Shown piece after piece: positions 8,578 through 17,311 of a stretch of DNA of 64,000 nt. Made by a program: the position numbers and the translations under genes. This DNA comes from an uncultured Latescibacterota bacterium (GTDB lineage: Bacteria > Latescibacterota > UBA2968). The notes under the pieces were generated by a model, which worked only from the letters and a program-made list of their open reading frames with translations, did no database searches and was not told the origin of the DNA. Location: the NCBI GenBank assembly GCA_951812755.1, contig OX638329.1, positions 853,339 to 917,338 of the forward strand, in the 5' to 3' direction. Within the stretch, counting starts at the first letter, position 1; every line of letters starts with the position of its first letter.

Positions 8578-8882
8578 TAGGTAATACGCGGTCAGCGAAT
8601 TTGAGCGTTTTACACTGCGGTAGAGCGGTACATATCTTTCACATGACCACGCATTTATGGCTCAAAATGTACCCTTTCACCTTCATCTGTGCCCATCTGC
8701 GGCCATAAATTCAGATTGTAAACAAGTGTGTAAAACATCATATTTAAAGTATTTAGACATCTGCCAACGCAAAATATCGCTCATTTTGTGGAGGATTACC
8801 ATCTTTTGGCTTGATATTTGCTTTGTGTCTGACTGTTGCGCGTGTCCCACGCGCTCACCCCACCAGACGCGAGGCATCTCAC
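8578..8882. other. intergenic stretch without a supported gene
   Basis: Divergent spacer between protease copy 2 and the Rpn gene. I see no convincing plus-strand promoter and no coding pattern. A segment near 8679-8712 (CATCTGTGCCCATCTGCGG) resembles short dispersed intergenic repeats known from other bacterial genomes, but only one copy is in this window. Confidence 0.4.
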
Positions 8883-9824
8883 ATGGCCGAATATGACTCT
8901 GTCTCCAAAGATCTGATCCAGACCTATCCAAAAGACTTCATCCGCCTCACACTTGAACAGGACGATGTAGAAGTCCTGGACATACTCGGTACGGAGCAAA
9001 ACACGGTTGATACACGACATACCGATAGCCTCATCCGCGTCCATATCGCAGGCAAGGAGGCATTGATCCATCACGAGTTTCAAACCACTGACGATCCCTC
9101 TATGCCGCTCCGCATGGCTGGCTATATGATACGTGCGATAGAGCAGCACGGTCTGCCGATTCATTCCAGCGTGATCTATTTACGGCGAAGTGCGGGTCGG
9201 CGCGATCCGGGGTATTATATCCAGGATTTTCTCGGCCGTCGCGTTTTGATAGAATACACAGTGATTCGGCTGAGTGAGATAGAGGGACAGGATATTATTG
9301 ATGGCGGGCCTTCGGGCTTGTTTCCATTTGCGCCGTTGATGAAACGTCCTGATAAGATAGATTCAGAGACGTGGTTGCGTCACTGTGTTGACGCCGCGAA
9401 TGCGTTGCCGGTTGATGAATCAATAAAAGTTGACATTTTGGGCAAGTTGATGATATTAGGTGGATTAGAGTATGATCCAATACTAATCAATCGTATTCTA
9501 TTACAGGAGGGTCTTATGGATGCCATTATGCGCGAATCATCGTTTGCACAATACATTAAGCAACAAGGTATTGAGCAAGGTATTGAGCAAGGCAGAGAGC
9601 AAGGCATTGAGGAAGGCAGAGAGGAAGGCAGAGAGCAGGGGGGCAGGCAACGCGCCATTGAAGATATTCTCGACGTGTTGGAAATTCGATTTGACCTGAG
9701 TGAAGCGCATCCCCTATCCACACGCATTGCCGCGATTGACGATTTGCAACATCTCAAGCAGTTGCACCGTGCGGCGATACAGGTGCCCAATCTCGAGGCA
9801 TTTGAGCGCGTGTTAGATGCGTAA
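8883..9824 (+). CDS. Rpn-family PD-(D/E)XK nuclease / putative transposase-like protein
   Basis: A 313-residue protein of the recombination-promoting nuclease family. The nuclease core is visible as D48 in HTDSLIRV and E65-x-Q67 in HHEFQT, the D...ExQ variant of the PD-(D/E)XK fold usual in this family, followed by a conserved YMIRAIEQH helix. The C-terminus has a run of EQG/EEG-type tetrapeptides (about residues 227-256), a known hypervariable feature encoded by a 12-base-period microsatellite. ATG 8883 is chosen because the family N-terminus (YDSVSKDLI) begins there; GAGG lies about 10 bases upstream. It sits between two protease copies and may have taken part in their duplication, which is inference. 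Confidence 0.85.
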   Translation: MAEYDSVSKDLIQTYPKDFIRLTLEQDDVEVLDILGTEQNTVDTRHTDSLIRVHIAGKEALIHHEFQTTDDPSMPLRMAGYMIRAIEQHGLPIHSSVIYLRRSAGRRDPGYYIQDFLGRRVLIEYTVIRLSEIEGQDIIDGGPSGLFPFAPLMKRPDKIDSETWLRHCVDAANALPVDESIKVDILGKLMILGGLEYDPILINRILLQEGLMDAIMRESSFAQYIKQQGIEQGIEQGREQGIEEGREEGREQGGRQRAIEDILDVLEIRFDLSEAHPLSTRIAAIDDLQHLKQLHRAAIQVPNLEAFERVLDA

Positions 9825-9833
9825 CCAAAAATA

Positions 9834-9961
9834 AAAGCGGCAAGTTTTCCTATTACAGCGTGGAACGGTTGATGCGGTTTCTCAATCGGCTCAATTGCAA
9901 GGTGAGTATTCATATTGCCTGGCCGGAGAGTGAAGGGGCCAAAAGGGTTATTGCGGTATAG
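9834..9961 (+). pseudogene. duplicated 3' fragment of the higA antitoxin gene
   Basis: Nearly base-for-base copy of 5702-5827: about 42 in-frame codons from KSGKFSYY to the stop, with only a few substitutions (the end reads RVIAV instead of RVITV). It has no start, no HTH and no toxin partner. It is followed, as in the original, by the GCACC/GATCA terminator and the 3' end of a protease gene, which marks it as the edge of a segmental duplication. Confidence 0.9.
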
Positions 9962-9980
9962 TTAATCAAATTAAATAAAC

Positions 9981-10020
9981 AAAGAAGCACCTGATCGCTC
10001 ATCAGATCAGGTGCTTCTTT
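9981..10020. terminator. bidirectional terminator before protease copy 3
   Basis: Perfect 16-bp stem (9981-9996 with 10005-10020), loop of 8, flanked by A-run and T-run. It is the duplicated counterpart of the hairpin at 5847-5888. Confidence 0.88.
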
Positions 10021-10043
10021 TTTAACCTATGTCCGCGCGACAG

Positions 10044-12620
10044 CTATCCACTGACTATTTTGCCAAAAGAATCCACAAAGATGAGGAAGTCGGAAAAGTC
10101 AACCACCCCATTGCTGTCCAGGTCGAATTTTGGATCGAAATTCTCCTGTCCGCTCTGGGTTCCAAACGCATCAACAAAAAACAAAAAGTCTTCGAATGCG
10201 ACCCGCCCATCGCCATCAAAGTCGGCAGAGATAAGAGGCGCATCAGTTACCTCAAAGCGGAGGATCTCAGTAAAGTTCGCCCGCAGGAGGTTATATGCTT
10301 TATCAAATACTTTCATTTCAGCGATTCCCCATGTTCCGGGGATGCTGCCGACGGGCAAGATGATCGTTTTATGGTAGGTTTGATAGACAGCAGGATCGCG
10401 TGTAAAATAGACTTTGTGATAATCCGGATCGAGATGCCTAAAGTAGTGCCGTACACCATTGGGGTCGCGTAAATACATTTCTGTCAAACTATATCCACTG
10501 ATGTCGTCCTTGACTTTAAATTCGATATCGACCCGGGTTTCTCCGTTTGGTGCTTCTGGATTGATCGGCTCTGCCTGAATGGTGATCTGATTCAAATCGA
10601 GCACGGGTAGAGTGTCATCCGGATTTGTCGTTTGAACGTCAATGGCGGCAGGTGTTTCATCTATTACGACATCTTCAATCCTTAACCCGTGTCCTGGATC
10701 GGTAAAGTACACGCCTTGTGCGTTTAACGCCATATCACGCATCTTGACATAGTTAACGATATATGTGCCATTCTGGAAGTAATCCGGAATTTTAAGTTGA
10801 ACACTCGCTTCACCGGTTTGTGGATTATAACTTCCATACTCCTGTGCACGACGAGAATAGGTTTCGGCATTCGCATCGTTTAGTTGTGCATAGAGTTTTC
10901 TTACACCGAATTCTTCAAAAAGCCGCCAACGTGCGGTGAGGATTTGCACGAGCCTGCCTTCTGCCGTGCCTTGTGACAATGAGAGTTGCATTGAATTTTT
11001 GACGTAAGCAGGTGGTGTATCATCTGCAAGCGGATTGTTGACGTAGAGTTTCCATCCGAAATCGACCTGGGATTCGTGGCGTTCATTGCCCTGGGCATCT
11101 CTGAGGCTAATTTGATCTGGTCCCCAGTAGCCATGTGCCGCGCGCTTTGATAGTGTGTAGTGCCCTCGCAAAATGTGACTTTCATTGACGCGCTGTCCAT
11201 TGGCATCTACAGGAAAAAGCTTGAGATAAAAAAACGTACCTTTTGAGTTGAAGATCCGGATATCTGTTGTTTGTGCTGTTTCGAAGCTATTATCCCGGTG
11301 AATTTCAAGCTCTACTGTTATCACCTTATCCTCTTCCGGTTCGCCCTCAACCTGTATGTCAACCCGTATGATCCGTCCGGGATACACCACATCGGGATAC
11401 AGATTATAGACCTGAAATGTCAGGTCTTCGCGTATCCGAGATATGTAGCGGGTGCCGTGCATGACTCGATCCCGGATAAATTCGTATTTGGCAGGGGAAC
11501 GCGAGCGCAACTTGTTGGGATCCACGATGTAATAGCTGATCGTTTCTGCCATATCCTCATTCGGGTTCTTACCGTGTGCATAAGCGGATACAAACTCGAC
11601 CTGTTTGGTCGTTGACCAGCCATCGTCGTCGTCCGGGTTTTCATACCAGCCGCCGAGTTCAATCCAGTCCTGTTTGAGCTGGTCGTCAAAGAGATGTTCC
11701 CATAAGAAGTGTGCTTTTTCATGGAGTATCAGGCGTTGGATGTAGCCGTAGTCTGTTCCCTTAAAAGCTCTTTCCATGAATTCAATATAGCCCTCGGTCG
11801 TCCATGCTATAGCAGGTGCAGTTGGTTTAAGTGGATTGGGTGTTCCATCTAATCGCCGCACCAGATATTGCAGGCCCGGCGTGCTGTGCAGGCCCTGTGG
11901 GTATTCTTCAAGCATACTCACAAGAGCCATCAATTCTTCGTTTTTGAACTCTCCAAAACGACCTGCATGTTCCTTTGTTGTTCTTTGCGTAAGTACGGTA
12001 TAGTCCGGCACATCTATACTTACGCCGTAACGTTTTTCTAAAATCTGCTTCAATGCGCGTCTGTCCCTGCCGTCGTCGGTTACATAGCGAACAACGGCAT
12101 GGTGGAGTCTTTTGGAGAAAAAACGGCCTCTCATACCCTCTATTTCTGCCAGCAATGGATCGGCATAAGTAAAAGCCTCTCGAGATAAGGTGACGATCTT
12201 CTGTCCGTCATGGATGCGAATTTCTATGTCATTTTGAATATGCTGGTCTGTCAATTGCCATAACGAGGATGATACTCTGGGCGTTTTATCGGAAAAGTAG
12301 TTTCTCAATTGCGGGATAGAATCAAAGGTCTGGAGCAGTCGGTAAGCCTGACCGTCACTCCATTCGGTTCCGAGTAATACCGAGTATTCTTGCATGAGAC
12401 GCAGCGATGAGCTGTGGGGTACAACCCGTATTGGCTGTTGTAAGAACATGACCTGCACGGGTTGCACGAGGGTTGCCGATTCTGTCCCTTCGTAGGTGGT
12501 GTCGGTTTTCCATTGATAGGTGAATTGTGCAACAGCATGTCCGCTGAATATGAGTGTCAGCAGGAGGATCATGTTCAGGGACGCAAATCTCAAGATGCGG
12601 TGATTTGTTTTTTGTGCCAT
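10044..12620 (-). CDS. secreted HExxH metalloprotease-like protein with dockerin-like repeats, copy 3
   Basis: Third paralogue, 858 residues, same architecture: signal peptide ending near AVA-Q (residue 31), HEKAH near residue 300 (context TDYGYIQRLIL), NEDMAE, beta modules, and terminal calcium loops (DFDGDGRVAFEDF and DLDSNGVVDFSDF). The mid region (about 440-560) and the dockerin-like tail are the most diverged of the three, while the 350-430 segment is almost unchanged. ATG 12620 follows AAGGGG at good spacing; the longer frame would place lysines and arginines before the signal peptide. All predicted zinc ligands are kept. Transcribed from its own promoter after the secDF terminator. Confidence 0.8.
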   Translation of the reverse strand: MAQKTNHRILRFASLNMILLLTLIFSGHAVAQFTYQWKTDTTYEGTESATLVQPVQVMFLQQPIRVVPHSSSLRLMQEYSVLLGTEWSDGQAYRLLQTFDSIPQLRNYFSDKTPRVSSSLWQLTDQHIQNDIEIRIHDGQKIVTLSREAFTYADPLLAEIEGMRGRFFSKRLHHAVVRYVTDDGRDRRALKQILEKRYGVSIDVPDYTVLTQRTTKEHAGRFGEFKNEELMALVSMLEEYPQGLHSTPGLQYLVRRLDGTPNPLKPTAPAIAWTTEGYIEFMERAFKGTDYGYIQRLILHEKAHFLWEHLFDDQLKQDWIELGGWYENPDDDDGWSTTKQVEFVSAYAHGKNPNEDMAETISYYIVDPNKLRSRSPAKYEFIRDRVMHGTRYISRIREDLTFQVYNLYPDVVYPGRIIRVDIQVEGEPEEDKVITVELEIHRDNSFETAQTTDIRIFNSKGTFFYLKLFPVDANGQRVNESHILRGHYTLSKRAAHGYWGPDQISLRDAQGNERHESQVDFGWKLYVNNPLADDTPPAYVKNSMQLSLSQGTAEGRLVQILTARWRLFEEFGVRKLYAQLNDANAETYSRRAQEYGSYNPQTGEASVQLKIPDYFQNGTYIVNYVKMRDMALNAQGVYFTDPGHGLRIEDVVIDETPAAIDVQTTNPDDTLPVLDLNQITIQAEPINPEAPNGETRVDIEFKVKDDISGYSLTEMYLRDPNGVRHYFRHLDPDYHKVYFTRDPAVYQTYHKTIILPVGSIPGTWGIAEMKVFDKAYNLLRANFTEILRFEVTDAPLISADFDGDGRVAFEDFLFFVDAFGTQSGQENFDPKFDLDSNGVVDFSDFLIFVDSFGKIVSG

Positions 12621-12683
12621 TGTGTTGCCCCTTTTGCGTTTAGAAGTATTTTTTTGCATCAGGTTTTCACATACGATTGTATT

Positions 12684-12711
12684 AATTTAAAAATTATAGT
12701 TTACGTGTCAA
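12684..12711 (-). promoter_or_regulatory. sigma-70-type promoter for protease copy 3
   Basis: Minus strand TTGACA (12706-12711), 16-base spacer, TAAATT (12684-12689), about 65 bases before the ATG and equivalent to the promoter of copy 2. Confidence 0.65.
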
Positions 12712-12744
12712 TATTTATCGGCTTCCTTATCGACATGTAATATA

Positions 12745-12787
12745 AAAAAAAGCACCCGATCAATCTCATCTGATCAGGTGCTTTTTT
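12745..12787. terminator. terminator of the secDF operon
   Basis: Hairpin of the same GCACC...GATCA / TGATC...GGTGC family as those at 5.85 and 9.98 kb, flanked by eight A and six T, about 20 bases after the secDF stop on the minus strand. Confidence 0.85.
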
Positions 12788-12805
12788 CATTTCATTTAGC
12801 TCAAC

Positions 12806-15334
12806 CTACGCCGCACTCCGTCCCTGTCTCGCTTTTGCCTCCCGGCGGTTGTGCCATTCGACCACGATGGGCGATGCGACAAATGCCGAGGAGTAGGTTC
12901 CCACAATGACGCCGATGAGCAGGGCGAATGCAAAGTCGCGGATTACTTCTCCGCCCAGAAGGATGAGGGAGAGGACAACCAGCATGGTGGTGCCCGAGGT
13001 GAGTACCGTGCGGTTGAGACACTCGTTGATGGCGCGGTTGATTACGGTACTAAAGGTATCGCGGCGATACAATTTGATGTCTTCGCGGATGCGGTCATAG
13101 ACCACAATTGTATCGTTGAGGGAGTACCCCACAATGGTGAGCAAGGCCGCCACAATGGCCAGGGAGATCTCCCAATTTAGAACTGAAAAGATTCCCATGG
13201 TGATCATGACATCGTGGAAAAGGGCGATGACGGCTGCAATCCCAAACTCGATCTGCCTGAAGCGCCACCACACGTAAATGATAATGAGTATCATTGCGAC
13301 GAGGATGGCATATACGGCATTGGTCTTGAGTTCTTCGCCTATTTTGGGTCCGACGGCTTCCTGCCGCCGCAGCCACTCGGTCGCATCTTGAATATTGCCA
13401 GAGAAATCGGATTTGAGTCTGGTCTTTATGGCGTCTGCAATGGCTGTGCCTTCTGCCTCTTCTTCCACGCGTATGAGGATGTCGTTGACCGTGCCGAATT
13501 CTTTGATTTCGCTGTTGCGCAGGTCCATGCTTTGATCCCCAACGCGGACGTCGCCCAGAGATTGGCGGATGTCGCCGACAGAGGCCGGGGGATCAAAGTG
13601 CAATTCGAGCAATGTGCCCCCGGCAAAGTCGATGCCCAGGTTATAACCGCCTTTGGTGATGGTGGATCCCAGGCCGAGCAGGATGAGAACAGCCGACAAG
13701 ATGAAAGCGCCCCTTCGAACACCGAGAAAGTTGATGCTGGTATCGCCAAATACGCGCAGCCTGCCGATGCTGAGGCGGGGATTGGTCTGGCGCGAGACAA
13801 TGGTGTCGTAAACGGCGCGCGTGACAAAGATGGCGGTGAACATCGAGGAGATGATACCGATCATCAGGGTGAGTGCAAAACCCTTGATGGGACCGGTGCC
13901 GTATTGGTAGAGTACGATGGCGGTGATGATGGTGGTCACGTTGGCATCTACAATGGTCTGGACGGCGCGCGCATAACCATTTTCAATGGCTACTCGCACG
14001 GTTTTTTCCGCGCGCAATTCCTCGCGGATGCGTTCGAGAATCAGCACGTTGGCATCCACTGCCATACCAATGGTTAAGATAATACCCGCTATGCCGGGCA
14101 GGGTGAGCGTGCCTTGAAAAGCCGCGAGTATGGCCATGACAAAGACGAGGTTGAGCACGAGCGCGAGGTCTGCGACGAGGCCCGAGAAACCGTAGTAGAT
14201 GACCATGAAGATGATGACTATGACCAGGCCGATGAGGGCTGCATTTTTGCCCTGCTCTATAGAGTCGCGCCCAAGCGATGGCCCTACTGTGCGATCTTCA
14301 ACGATCTGGACATCGGCGGGTAGCGCACCTGCGCGCAGGACTATGGCGAGGTCTTTGGCTTCGTCAATGGTGCCCGTGCCTTCGATGATGCCCGATCCCT
14401 GGCTGATTTTGGAGCGGATTGTGGGCGCGGAATAGACCTGATCATCGAGAATGATGGCCATGCGTTCGCCCACGTTGGCGCCTGTGACCCGTCCAAAGAG
14501 GCGCACGCCCTGGCTGGTGGTGGTAAAATTGACTATGGGCTGGCCGGCGTTTTCAAAAGATTGTCCGGTTGTGACAGAGGCATCGGAGAGGATTTCACCC
14601 GTCATCTCCACGCGTCTTTTGAGATAATAAAGCGCGCGGTAGAACTGCCCATCGCCCATTTCTTCGACTTTGGAATTCCACAGGAATTGCGCGTCGGGTG
14701 GCAGGAGCTTTTGTATGTCCGGGCGATTCAGAAGTTCTCGCACGGTCAGTATATTGTCTTCTGTTACCACGAAGTCTCCCCGAGAAGAGAGCATATAGCC
14801 AGAGAGAGATGGGGTGTCTTTAGCTGTTTGTCCGAGGAGGGGGTCTTCGGCTTTCGCGGTATCAACAGGTGCTTGTGCCGCGAGGTGTCGGTCAATTTTT
14901 TCGATTATGCCAGCGCGCTCGTCGTTGGATTTGAGGATTTTAAATTCGAGGCGCGCGGTTTTGCCGATCAGGCCCTTGGCGCGTTCGATGTCTTGCACAC
15001 CCGGCAATTCGACCACGATGCGCCAATCGCCTTCGCGGTGAATGATGGGTTCAGAGACGCCAAATTGGTCGATGCGATTGCGGATAATTTCGAGGGCGCG
15101 CGCAACCACGTCTGTTTTTTCATCTTCTGAGAGATTGGATTGATCCACTTCGAGGACGAGGTGGATACCCCCTTGCAGGTCCAATCCCAGGTTGATGGCT
15201 TGCTGTTTTACGCGCTCTCGCTGGTCTAAATTTTCCGGAGGTGCGTAGTAAAATTGGTAGGTGGGATAGAGATAAAAAAGTGCGAGCACTATGGTCGCAC
15301 CTATAATTAACAAGCGCCAGTATTCTCGGGTCAT
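12806..15334 (-). CDS. secDF: protein translocase subunit SecDF (fused SecD and SecF)
   Basis: Inner-membrane RND-type protein that uses the proton gradient to help SecYEG complete export. The 842 residues join both halves. SecD shows a first membrane helix (about 7-25), LGLDLQGGIHLVLEV (49-63), a large periplasmic P1 region with an insertion near 150-240, and the helix motif GMAVDANVLILERIREE. The SecF half starts with INFLGVRRG, carries LGIDFAGGTLLELHF and ends with the YSLNDTIVVYDRIRE helix motif. Fused SecDF is known in several phyla, including Bacillus and Bacteroidetes. Last gene of a minus-strand run after the polyprenyl synthase (30-base gap), closed by a terminator. Confidence 0.95.
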   Translation of the reverse strand: MTREYWRLLIIGATIVLALFYLYPTYQFYYAPPENLDQRERVKQQAINLGLDLQGGIHLVLEVDQSNLSEDEKTDVVARALEIIRNRIDQFGVSEPIIHREGDWRIVVELPGVQDIERAKGLIGKTARLEFKILKSNDERAGIIEKIDRHLAAQAPVDTAKAEDPLLGQTAKDTPSLSGYMLSSRGDFVVTEDNILTVRELLNRPDIQKLLPPDAQFLWNSKVEEMGDGQFYRALYYLKRRVEMTGEILSDASVTTGQSFENAGQPIVNFTTTSQGVRLFGRVTGANVGERMAIILDDQVYSAPTIRSKISQGSGIIEGTGTIDEAKDLAIVLRAGALPADVQIVEDRTVGPSLGRDSIEQGKNAALIGLVIVIIFMVIYYGFSGLVADLALVLNLVFVMAILAAFQGTLTLPGIAGIILTIGMAVDANVLILERIREELRAEKTVRVAIENGYARAVQTIVDANVTTIITAIVLYQYGTGPIKGFALTLMIGIISSMFTAIFVTRAVYDTIVSRQTNPRLSIGRLRVFGDTSINFLGVRRGAFILSAVLILLGLGSTITKGGYNLGIDFAGGTLLELHFDPPASVGDIRQSLGDVRVGDQSMDLRNSEIKEFGTVNDILIRVEEEAEGTAIADAIKTRLKSDFSGNIQDATEWLRRQEAVGPKIGEELKTNAVYAILVAMILIIIYVWWRFRQIEFGIAAVIALFHDVMITMGIFSVLNWEISLAIVAALLTIVGYSLNDTIVVYDRIREDIKLYRRDTFSTVINRAINECLNRTVLTSGTTMLVVLSLILLGGEVIRDFAFALLIGVIVGTYSSAFVASPIVVEWHNRREAKARQGRSAA

Positions 15335-15364
15335 CGCAGGGAGTTACTCCGTTTATAGTGTGAT

Positions 15365-16333
15365 TTACTGGTCGCGTTCAACCACGTGTTGAACCGCCAG
15401 TGCGAGCGCGTCTCGCGCGCTGGAGGTGTGTAGCGCATTCAGGTTATTGAGAGCGGATTGGGCATAAGAACGCGCTTCTTCTCGCGCGGCTTCTACGCCC
15501 CGATAGCGCTGGACAAAGCGAATGACTTCTCGCCAGTCGCTGTCGGTTTCTACGCCATTGATTACTTTGTTGCGAATATGGGCAGCTTCGCCATTTTTGC
15601 AGTTTGCCAGTGCTCGAATTAGGGGCAAGGTCAATTTTTTTTCGCGAAGATCGTTTCCCGTGGGCTTGCCCATGTTATTTGCACTGCCCGTCAGGTCGAG
15701 GACGTCGTCGGTAATCTGGAAGGCGACGCCAATTTCGCTGCCGAAAGACGCCATACGCGCGATCTGGGTAGGCGATCCATTTCCCAAAATAGCACCCAAT
15801 TCGCAAGCCAGCGCGAGCAGAGATGCCGTTTTTTTGTTGATCATGCGAAAATAGAGCGATGCTTCACCCGAAGAAGATATTTCGCCTTCGAGAATTTCCC
15901 CTTCGACGACGCGCTGTATCGCGTGGGTCGTGGCGTCCATGACCGGTAGAGAGTTGAGGCCAACGAGCACTTGCATTGATTTGGCAAAGAGAAAATCGCC
16001 CATCAAAATGGCTGCGCGGTTGCCCCATTGCAGATGCAAGACATCGGCACCCCGGCGCGTTTCCGAGTTGTCGATCACGTCATCGTGAATGAGCGATGCC
16101 GTCTGTATGATTTCAACGCCCACAGCAGCATCGATCACCGCGTCTGAACACTCGCCTACGGCCTGCGCTGTTAAGAATGCAAGGGCAGGTCGAAAACGCC
16201 TGCCCCTGTTTTTAACAGCGTGATAGGCCATTTCTTGTATGCCTCCGACATCAGAGGCCGTCATAATTTCTTCGAGACGGGTTTCAAAACGTGCGATCTG
16301 ATATTGGATAGGCGCGAAAATTTGGTCTAACAT
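15365..16333 (-). CDS. all-trans polyprenyl diphosphate synthase (IspB/HepT type)
   Basis: Cytosolic prenyl-chain elongating enzyme of 322 residues that condenses IPP onto an allylic diphosphate to make the quinone side chain. Both aspartate-rich magnesium motifs are present: DDVIDNSETRRG (84-95) and DDVLD (209-213), together with the GRRFRPAL segment. Chain length cannot be read with confidence. ATG 16333 has no clear ribosome site. Sits between prmC and secDF in the same orientation. Confidence 0.92.
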   Translation of the reverse strand: MLDQIFAPIQYQIARFETRLEEIMTASDVGGIQEMAYHAVKNRGRRFRPALAFLTAQAVGECSDAVIDAAVGVEIIQTASLIHDDVIDNSETRRGADVLHLQWGNRAAILMGDFLFAKSMQVLVGLNSLPVMDATTHAIQRVVEGEILEGEISSSGEASLYFRMINKKTASLLALACELGAILGNGSPTQIARMASFGSEIGVAFQITDDVLDLTGSANNMGKPTGNDLREKKLTLPLIRALANCKNGEAAHIRNKVINGVETDSDWREVIRFVQRYRGVEAAREEARSYAQSALNNLNALHTSSARDALALAVQHVVERDQ

Positions 16334-16434
16334 GGCGCGTTTGTAAAGGGGTGAGACAAACGAATTTAAACCATCGACGAAGTGATGGGTTTAAGGCGTG
16401 AGAAATTAACAAAAAAGGTCGTAAAAGTCAATGA

Positions 16435-17307
16435 TTAGCAATTGGCGGTTGCCCGCGCGAGTACCGCGCGGGGATATCCCCCCAGGTCGGTGTGGGTAGC
16501 GATGTGGGCCAGACCAATTTGTCGCCCGAGCATTTGGGTGACGGCGCGAGCCTGGTCGTGGCCGATTTCCAAACCCAATAATCCGCCCGGCGCGAGCAAA
16601 GGGACGCTTGCGGGAATGATTTTGCGATAAAAATCGAGGCCGTCGCAGCCTCCGTCCAGAGCGAGGCGAGGATCACTGGCGCGGACTTCGGGTTGTAGCG
16701 CGTCAATTGCATTGCTGGGAATATAGGGCGGGTTGGAGAGGATGGCGTGGAAGCTCTGTGGCGTTGCAAAGGGGGTGAGGAGATCGGTTTGTAGAAAAGA
16801 AATGCGATCGGAAACGCCGTTGAGATGGGCGTTTTGACTGGCGAGGTAGAGTGCTTTGCGCGATATGTCTGTGGCGATTATATGCGATCTGGGGAGTGAT
16901 TTGCCCAGGGCAATGGCGATGATCCCCGATCCTGTGCCAATATCGAGGATGCGGGGGTTTGTGCAGTTTTTTAGTTGATTGAGGACAATTTCGACAAGGG
17001 TCTCTGTTTCCGGTCGGGGGATCAGGGCATCGGGCGAGGTGTGAAAGGGGAGGCCGTAAAATTCGGTGTTGCCCAAAAGGTGTTGCAGGGGTATGCGATC
17101 GGCGCGGCGGTGAATCAGGTTGCGAAAGGTGGCGTTTTGTGCAGGTGTGAGCGGCTGGCGCGCCCGCATAAACAGTTCTGAACGCGGGCATTCGAGCACA
17201 TGGGCAAGTGTCCATTCGGCATCTACCTGTGGACTGGGTACACCCGCTTTGGTGAGGATATCTCTGGCCCAGATGAGGAGATGGTGAATGGAGGTCGGAG
17301 AGGACAT
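16435..17307 (-). CDS. prmC: peptide chain release factor glutamine methyltransferase PrmC
   Basis: SAM-dependent enzyme that methylates the glutamine of the GGQ motif in release factors. The 290-residue product has the N-terminal helical recognition domain, the SAM site LDIGTGSGIIAIALG (121-135) and the catalytic NPPY (192-195). ATG 17307 lies four bases after the prfA stop; a longer frame reads into prfA and has no family character. Next to prfA, its substrate gene, as in many bacteria. Confidence 0.95.
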   Translation of the reverse strand: MSSPTSIHHLLIWARDILTKAGVPSPQVDAEWTLAHVLECPRSELFMRARQPLTPAQNATFRNLIHRRADRIPLQHLLGNTEFYGLPFHTSPDALIPRPETETLVEIVLNQLKNCTNPRILDIGTGSGIIAIALGKSLPRSHIIATDISRKALYLASQNAHLNGVSDRISFLQTDLLTPFATPQSFHAILSNPPYIPSNAIDALQPEVRASDPRLALDGGCDGLDFYRKIIPASVPLLAPGGLLGLEIGHDQARAVTQMLGRQIGLAHIATHTDLGGYPRAVLARATANC

Positions 17308-17311
17308 GGCG

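Noticed and set aside
2141-12620. Complete cellulosome-type system
   Set aside because: Dockerin-like tails are present, but no cohesin, scaffoldin or glycoside hydrolase is in the window.
13214-14077. 287-codon plus-strand open frame opposite secDF
   Set aside because: It lies entirely within the well-supported secDF gene on the other strand and shows no domain.
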